The notes beneath the pieces are model-generated. The model did not search any database, was not told where the DNA came from, and saw only the letters and a list, made by a program, of their open reading frames with translations. A DNA stretch of 18,576 nt from CAYLOC01 sp964385195 (GTDB lineage: Bacteria; Actinomycetota; Actinomycetes; Propionibacteriales; Nocardioidaceae): NCBI GenBank assembly GCA_964385195.1, contig CAYLOC010000047.1, positions 1 through 18,576 of the forward strand, read 5' to 3'. Position 1 is the stretch's first letter. Each line of letters starts with the position of its first letter. The position numbers and the translations under genes are program-made. This document shows positions 14,442 to 18,576 of the stretch, in pieces.

Positions 14442-16858
14442 GACGCTCCTCCTCCCACTCTCACGACGGACCCTGCGGCGGCACCGAGGTCACGCCGCAG
14501 GTTGACCCCACGGCTGTTCGCCGGCACGTACACCACGTGGTCATCGATGTCTCCGGCGGCGACCGGGACGGTGACCGCTCCGACATCGGTGGCAACGGTC
14601 ACTGTCTCACCCTCGGCCACTCCGAGTCGATCCAGGGTGGCCGCGGACAGGACGGCCACGACCGGGCGGGCGGTGCCGTGCAGGTACGGCTCGCCGTCCA
14701 TCCCCCGCCCGTCGTCGATCAGCGCCCGCCAGGTGGCGAGGCGGAACTCGCCCGAATCCAGGGAGGTTCCGTCCGGCGTGGGCAGGGCGACCGGCTCCGC
14801 GGTGTGCCGTGGTCCGTCCCATGCGCCCAGTTCCGCCAGCTCGGCGTGCGCCTGGCTGATGGTGCGGAACCCCAGCGGGCGGTCCAATTCCTCCGCGATC
14901 CCGGCCAGGACTCGTACGTCGGTCAGAGCGGAGGTGTCCAGCACTCGCTCGAACGGGCGGGACCGGCCCTCCCAGTCAACGAACGAGCCGGACTTCTCCG
15001 CAACTGGCGCGACGGGAAGGATGACGTCGGCGTGGTCGGTGACAGCGGATCGACGTACCTCGAGGCTCACCACGAACTCTGCGGTGTCCAACGCCCGCAA
15101 GGCCAGCGCTGGATCGGGCAGGTCGTCGACTTCGACCCCGCCGACGACCAGCGCCTTCAGGTCTCCGGAAGCGGCGCTGGTCAAGATCTCGTTCAGGTCA
15201 CGTCCGGACCGTGTCGGGAGCACGTCGGTCCCCCAGACCGCGCCGACATCCACGCGTGCGGATGCGTCCGCGAGCGGTCTGCCTCCGGGGAGCAAGCCCG
15301 GCAGCAGCCCGGCGTCGAGCGCCGCCCGCTCGCCCGCGCGGCGCGGCACCCAGCCCAGCTTCGCGCCGGTGGTCTGTGCCAGGTCGACGGCGGCGGTGAG
15401 CGCGCCGGGACTGGTCGCCATCCGCTCCCCCACGAGGATGACGCCGCCGCTGTCCAGCGCGATGTCCGCGTCGTTCTGGAGACCCGCGATGACCGACGCC
15501 TCCTCCCCCGGTACGGCGCGCACCAGCCGGCCACCCATCTTGTGCAGGCCACGGGTGGTGTGCGAGGACACGGAGTACACGCGCAGGCCGCGGCGCCGCA
15601 TGGCCTTGCGAAGACGAAGGAACACGATCGGTGACTCGTCCTCTGGCTCGAAGCCGACCAGCACCACGACTGAGGCATTCTCCAGATCGGAGTAGGTCGG
15701 CCCGAACCGGCTGGCGACGTGTGCGGCGAGGAAGCCGGTCTCCTCCGCGGAGTACGCACGTGCCCGGAAGTCGATGTCATTGGTTCCGAGCGCGGCTCGA
15801 GCGAACTTGCCGTAGGCGTAGGCGTCCTCGATCGTCAACCTGCCACCAGGCAGCACCCCGACCGAGGACTGCACGGCCGCAAGCCCCCGGGCGGCGACGG
15901 CGAACGCCTCCGGCCACGACGCCGGGCGCATCTGCCCGTCGTCCTCGTCCCGAACCATCGGCCGGGTCAGCCGGTCGTCAAGACGGGCGGACCAGAACGC
16001 GAACCGGCCCTTGTCGCAGTTCCACTCCTCGTTGACCTCCGGCTCGTCTCCTGCGAGCCTCCGCATCACCTTGCCGCGGCGGGCGTCGGTCCGCAGTGCA
16101 CAGCCGGACGCGCAGTGCTCACACACGGTGGGGGTGGACACGAGGTCGAACGGGCGGGAACGGAACCGGTAGGTCTGCGAGGTGAGCGCTCCCACGGGGC
16201 AGATCTGGATGGTGTTGCCGGAGAAGTAGGAGTCGAACGGCTGCTCCTGGTAGATGCCGACCTGCTGCTGCCAGCCACGTTCGTTCATCGTGATGAACGG
16301 GTCGCCGGCGATCTCCTCGCTGAACCGGGTACAGCGGGTGCACAGGATGCACCGCTCGCGGTCCAGCAGGATCTCGGAGGAGATGTTGATCGGCTTCTGG
16401 TAGGTCCGCTTCGGCTCCATGTAGCGAGTTTCGCCACGGCCGTTGGACATCGCCTGGTTCTGGAGGGGGCACTCACCACCCTTGTCGCAGATCGGGCAGT
16501 CCAGGGGGTGGTTGATCAGCAGGAACTCCATGATCCCCTGCTGCGCCTTGTCCGCGACCGGGGAGGTGTGCTGGGTGTTCACCACCATGCCCTCGGCGAC
16601 CGGGAGCGTACACGAGGCCTGCGGTTTCGGGTACGGCGTCAACGTGCCGCCGCGCGGAGCGGCAACCTCGACCAGGCACTGCCGGCAGGCGCCGATCGGC
16701 TCCAGCAGCGGATGTTCGCAGAACCGCGGGATCTGTACCCCGATCTGCTCCGCCGCACGGATGACCAGTGTGCCTTCGGGGACGCTGACCTCGACGCCGT
16801 CGATGGTCAAGGTCACGGTCTTCGCGACTGCCTTCTCCTGCGCCTGCTCAACCGTCAT
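14438..16858 (-). CDS. nuoG: NADH-quinone oxidoreductase subunit G
   Basis: The 806-residue peripheral subunit G carries electrons from NuoF towards NuoI. Cluster ligands visible in order are: [2Fe-2S] N1b C47, C58, C61, C83; N5 H117, C121, C124, C130; N4 C170, C173, C176, C220; and the extra N7 site C246, C249, C253, C281, which only some bacterial enzymes keep. A molybdopterin-oxidoreductase-type fold follows from about residue 240 to the C-terminus, without a reason to expect molybdenum. The start is ATG 16858 (MTVEQAQEK), overlapping the nuoF stop as ATGA. The frame is open to 17485, but that part lies inside nuoF and is not protein-like. Confidence 0.96.
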   Translation of the reverse strand: MTVEQAQEKAVAKTVTLTIDGVEVSVPEGTLVIRAAEQIGVQIPRFCEHPLLEPIGACRQCLVEVAAPRGGTLTPYPKPQASCTLPVAEGMVVNTQHTSPVADKAQQGIMEFLLINHPLDCPICDKGGECPLQNQAMSNGRGETRYMEPKRTYQKPINISSEILLDRERCILCTRCTRFSEEIAGDPFITMNERGWQQQVGIYQEQPFDSYFSGNTIQICPVGALTSQTYRFRSRPFDLVSTPTVCEHCASGCALRTDARRGKVMRRLAGDEPEVNEEWNCDKGRFAFWSARLDDRLTRPMVRDEDDGQMRPASWPEAFAVAARGLAAVQSSVGVLPGGRLTIEDAYAYGKFARAALGTNDIDFRARAYSAEETGFLAAHVASRFGPTYSDLENASVVVLVGFEPEDESPIVFLRLRKAMRRRGLRVYSVSSHTTRGLHKMGGRLVRAVPGEEASVIAGLQNDADIALDSGGVILVGERMATSPGALTAAVDLAQTTGAKLGWVPRRAGERAALDAGLLPGLLPGGRPLADASARVDVGAVWGTDVLPTRSGRDLNEILTSAASGDLKALVVGGVEVDDLPDPALALRALDTAEFVVSLEVRRSAVTDHADVILPVAPVAEKSGSFVDWEGRSRPFERVLDTSALTDVRVLAGIAEELDRPLGFRTISQAHAELAELGAWDGPRHTAEPVALPTPDGTSLDSGEFRLATWRALIDDGRGMDGEPYLHGTARPVVAVLSAATLDRLGVAEGETVTVATDVGAVTVPVAAGDIDDHVVYVPANSRGVNLRRDLGAAAGSVVRVGGGAS

Positions 16859-18165
16859 GCCTGGGCTCCCTCGGTGGCGAACAGCGTGGACGCCATCGGG
16901 TCGAACGGGCATCCGCCGCCGGTGATGTGGGCCATGTACTCGTCCCGGAAGTACTCGACAGAAGACGTGATCGGGGACGTGGCGCCATCGCCGAGCGCAC
17001 AGAACGCGCGTCCCAGGATGTTGTCGCACTGGTCCACCAGGCACTCGATGTCCTCCTCGGTGCCCTGACCGTTCTCCAGCCGCTCCAGGATCAGCGCCAG
17101 CCACCAGGTGCCCTCCCGGCAGGGGGTGCACTTGCCGCAGGACTCGTGCTTGTAGAAGTCGGTCCATCGCCGTACGGCACGGACCACGCAGGTGGTCTCG
17201 TCGAAGATCTCCAACGCTCGTGTCCCGAGCATCGACCCGGCGGCTCCCACCGACTCGAAGTCCAGGGGTACGTCGATGTGCTCCTCGGTCAGCAACGGCG
17301 TCGACGAGCCGCCCGGTGTCCAGAACTTCAGGCGGTGGCCGGGCCGAATGCCACCGGCCAGGTCGATCAACTCCCGCAGCGTGATCCCGAGCGGCGCCTC
17401 GTACTGTCCCGGGTTCCGCACGTGACCGGAGAGCGAGAAGAAACCCATGCCCTTGCTCTTCTCCGTGCCCATGCTCGCGAACCACTCGGCGCCGTTGCGG
17501 AGGATGCAGGGAACTGACGCGATCGACTCCACGTTGTTGATCACGGTCGGGCAGGCGTAGAGCCCGGCCACCGCAGGGAAGGGGGGGCGCAACCGTGGCT
17601 GTCCACGGAGACCTTCCAGGGAGTCCAGCAGTGCGGTCTCCTCGCCGCAGATGTAGGCCCCGGCACCGGCGTGCACGATCAGGTCGAGGTCGAAGCCGGA
17701 CCCGTGGATGTTCTTGCCGAGGTGCCCGGCGAGGTAGGCCTCCTGCACAGCGTGTTGCAACCGGCGCACGACGTGCAGCACCTCACCCCGTACGTAGATG
17801 AACGCATGCTGTGCCCGGATCGCGAAGCAGGTGATGATCACGCCCTCGATCAGGGTGTGCGGGCTGGCCATCATCAGCGGGATGTCCTTGCACGTCCCGG
17901 GCTCGGACTCGTCGGCGTTGACCACCAGGTAGTGGGGCTTTCCGTCCCCCTGGGGGGTGAAGCCCCACTTCATGCCGGTGGGGAAGCCGGCGCCTCCGCG
18001 GCCACGGAGCCCGGAGTCCTTCACCTGGGCGATGACATCGTCGGGGTCCATCGCCAGGGCCTTGTCCAGGCCGCGGTAGCCGTCATGGTCCTCATACGAC
18101 GCCAGCGTCCAGGCACGTTCGGCGTCGAAGTTGTCGGAGAGGACCGGGGTCAGGGTGTCGGTCAT
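16855..18165 (-). CDS. nuoF: NADH-quinone oxidoreductase subunit F (NADH- and FMN-binding)
   Basis: The 436-residue subunit F is the NADH-oxidising entry point of complex I. The FMN/NADH glycine-rich loop is GRGGAGFPTG (55-64), the NADH-site segment is AGAYICGEETALL (168-180), and cluster N3 uses C343, C346 and C349 (ESCGKCTPCR) and C389 (RAFCALGD). Its presence with NuoE and NuoG shows this operon encodes a full NADH-dependent complex, unlike ferredoxin- or F420-linked relatives. The start is ATG 18165, with GAGGAGGAG upstream, overlapping the nuoE stop as ATGA. Confidence 0.97.
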   Translation of the reverse strand: MTDTLTPVLSDNFDAERAWTLASYEDHDGYRGLDKALAMDPDDVIAQVKDSGLRGRGGAGFPTGMKWGFTPQGDGKPHYLVVNADESEPGTCKDIPLMMASPHTLIEGVIITCFAIRAQHAFIYVRGEVLHVVRRLQHAVQEAYLAGHLGKNIHGSGFDLDLIVHAGAGAYICGEETALLDSLEGLRGQPRLRPPFPAVAGLYACPTVINNVESIASVPCILRNGAEWFASMGTEKSKGMGFFSLSGHVRNPGQYEAPLGITLRELIDLAGGIRPGHRLKFWTPGGSSTPLLTEEHIDVPLDFESVGAAGSMLGTRALEIFDETTCVVRAVRRWTDFYKHESCGKCTPCREGTWWLALILERLENGQGTEEDIECLVDQCDNILGRAFCALGDGATSPITSSVEYFRDEYMAHITGGGCPFDPMASTLFATEGAQA

Positions 18166-18576
18166 GACTCCTCCTCACTCTCACCATCGACGTCGACGTC
18201 GACCTGCGTCTCCGCCTCGGCGCGTGCGGAGTCGGCCTCCCGGCTGCCTTCCAGCGCGCTCTCCTGAGGGACCTGGGAGGCCGCACCCGAGGCGTCGACC
18301 GGAGGGGCGGTCCAGCCTCGTTCGCGGGCCAGGCGCAGGCCGGCCAGGGTGGCCGGTCCGGCGGCCGGACCCTCGTCGGCGAGATCGTCCGGGTATCCGG
18401 CGAGCACCCGCTCGGCCTCGCGCCACGTGCACAGCCGGGGTCCGCGGGTGGAGTGCACCTCAGCGCCGGCCCGCAGGTCCTCGACGAGTTGCACCGCGGA
18501 CTCCGGGGTCTGGTTGTCCATGAACTCCCAGTTGACCATCATCACCGGCGCGTAGTCGCAGGCGGCGTTGCACTCG
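18162..18576 (-). CDS. nuoE: NADH-quinone oxidoreductase subunit E (partial, N-terminus off the right edge)
   Basis: The C-terminal part of the thioredoxin-like 24-kDa subunit E, which binds [2Fe-2S] cluster N1a beside NuoF. The frame is open to the window edge. The last two cluster cysteines are visible at the edge in ECNAACDYAPVMMVNWEF, followed by the conserved MDNQTPESAVQLVEDL. The first two cysteines lie outside. After the folded domain comes a disordered tail of about 70 residues, rich in Ala, Glu and Asp, ending in DVDVDGESEEES. Part of this tail is encoded by a short GACGTC tandem repeat (18187-18203). Such tails are typical of long actinobacterial NuoE proteins. nuoA-D are expected further right. 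Confidence 0.94.
   Translation of the reverse strand, partial: ECNAACDYAPVMMVNWEFMDNQTPESAVQLVEDLRAGAEVHSTRGPRLCTWREAERVLAGYPDDLADEGPAAGPATLAGLRLARERGWTAPPVDASGAASQVPQESALEGSREADSARAEAETQVDVDVDGESEEES
18187..18203. repeat. Short 6-bp tandem repeat inside nuoE
   Basis: About 2.8 copies of a self-complementary GACGTC-type unit (TCGACGTCGACGTCGAC). It encodes alternating Asp and Val in the acidic tail of NuoE. Its length may vary between strains without affecting the folded domain. Confidence 0.6.

Noticed and set aside
12987..15695. A 902-codon open frame on the plus strand opposite nuoG, nuoH and nuoI
   Set aside because: It is entirely antisense to three well-conserved genes with intact cofactor motifs, and its composition is low-complexity and charged. 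There is no start context or family signature.
16859..17485. A longer nuoG start at 17485
   Set aside because: The extension lies inside nuoF and has no NuoG-like sequence. The ATG at 16858 overlaps the nuoF stop in the same ATGA style as its neighbours.

Overview
The window is high-GC DNA from an actinobacterium. The support is the very high G/C at third codon positions in most genes, frequent GTG starts, candidate leaderless promoters, and the gene content: a nuoA-N-type operon ending in a long-chain polyprenyl diphosphate synthase, next to korAB. The genus cannot be fixed from sequence alone.

Layout. (1) Bases 1-1044, minus strand: a partial NuoB-like gene that runs off the left edge, preceded by a four-helix membrane protein of unknown function. 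This NuoB is not part of the nuo operon on the right. It looks like the edge of a second, paralogous Nuo-type cluster. (2) Bases 1045-1481: a divergent intergenic region with inverted repeats, a candidate korA promoter, a short direct repeat and a 100-N assembly gap. (3) Bases 1482-4434, plus strand: korA and korB, encoding a two-subunit 2-oxoacid (2-oxoglutarate):ferredoxin oxidoreductase. A second 100-N gap separates them. (4) Bases 4500-5432, plus strand: a RarD-type EamA transporter, probably transcribed as a leaderless mRNA. (5) Bases 5435-5470: back-to-back hairpins between convergent genes. (6) Bases 5470-18576, minus strand: nuoE (partial), F, G, H, I, J, K, L, M, N and a polyprenyl diphosphate synthase. 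Eight of the nine Nuo junctions overlap (seven by 4 bp, one by 8 bp) and the other two junctions in the run have 14-bp and 6-bp gaps, so this is one tightly coupled operon. nuoA-D should lie just beyond the right edge.

How the genes fit together. The right-hand operon encodes the NADH-oxidising arm (EFG), the connecting subunits H and I and the membrane proton-pumping arm (J, K, L, M, N) of complex I. Its last gene makes the isoprenoid tail of menaquinone, the quinone this complex would reduce. KorAB makes reduced ferredoxin from 2-oxoglutarate. Its neighbour is an orphan-looking NuoB whose four N2-cluster cysteines are intact. This suggests, as inference only, a second Nuo-like module that could be fed by ferredoxin rather than NADH.

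Two assembly points matter for readers. Both N-gaps are flanked by identical sequence (24 bp and 10 bp). They therefore look like unmerged contig overlaps rather than missing DNA, and korB probably begins at base 3347 with an ATGA overlap onto the korA stop. The first part of korA also has codon usage unlike its neighbours.
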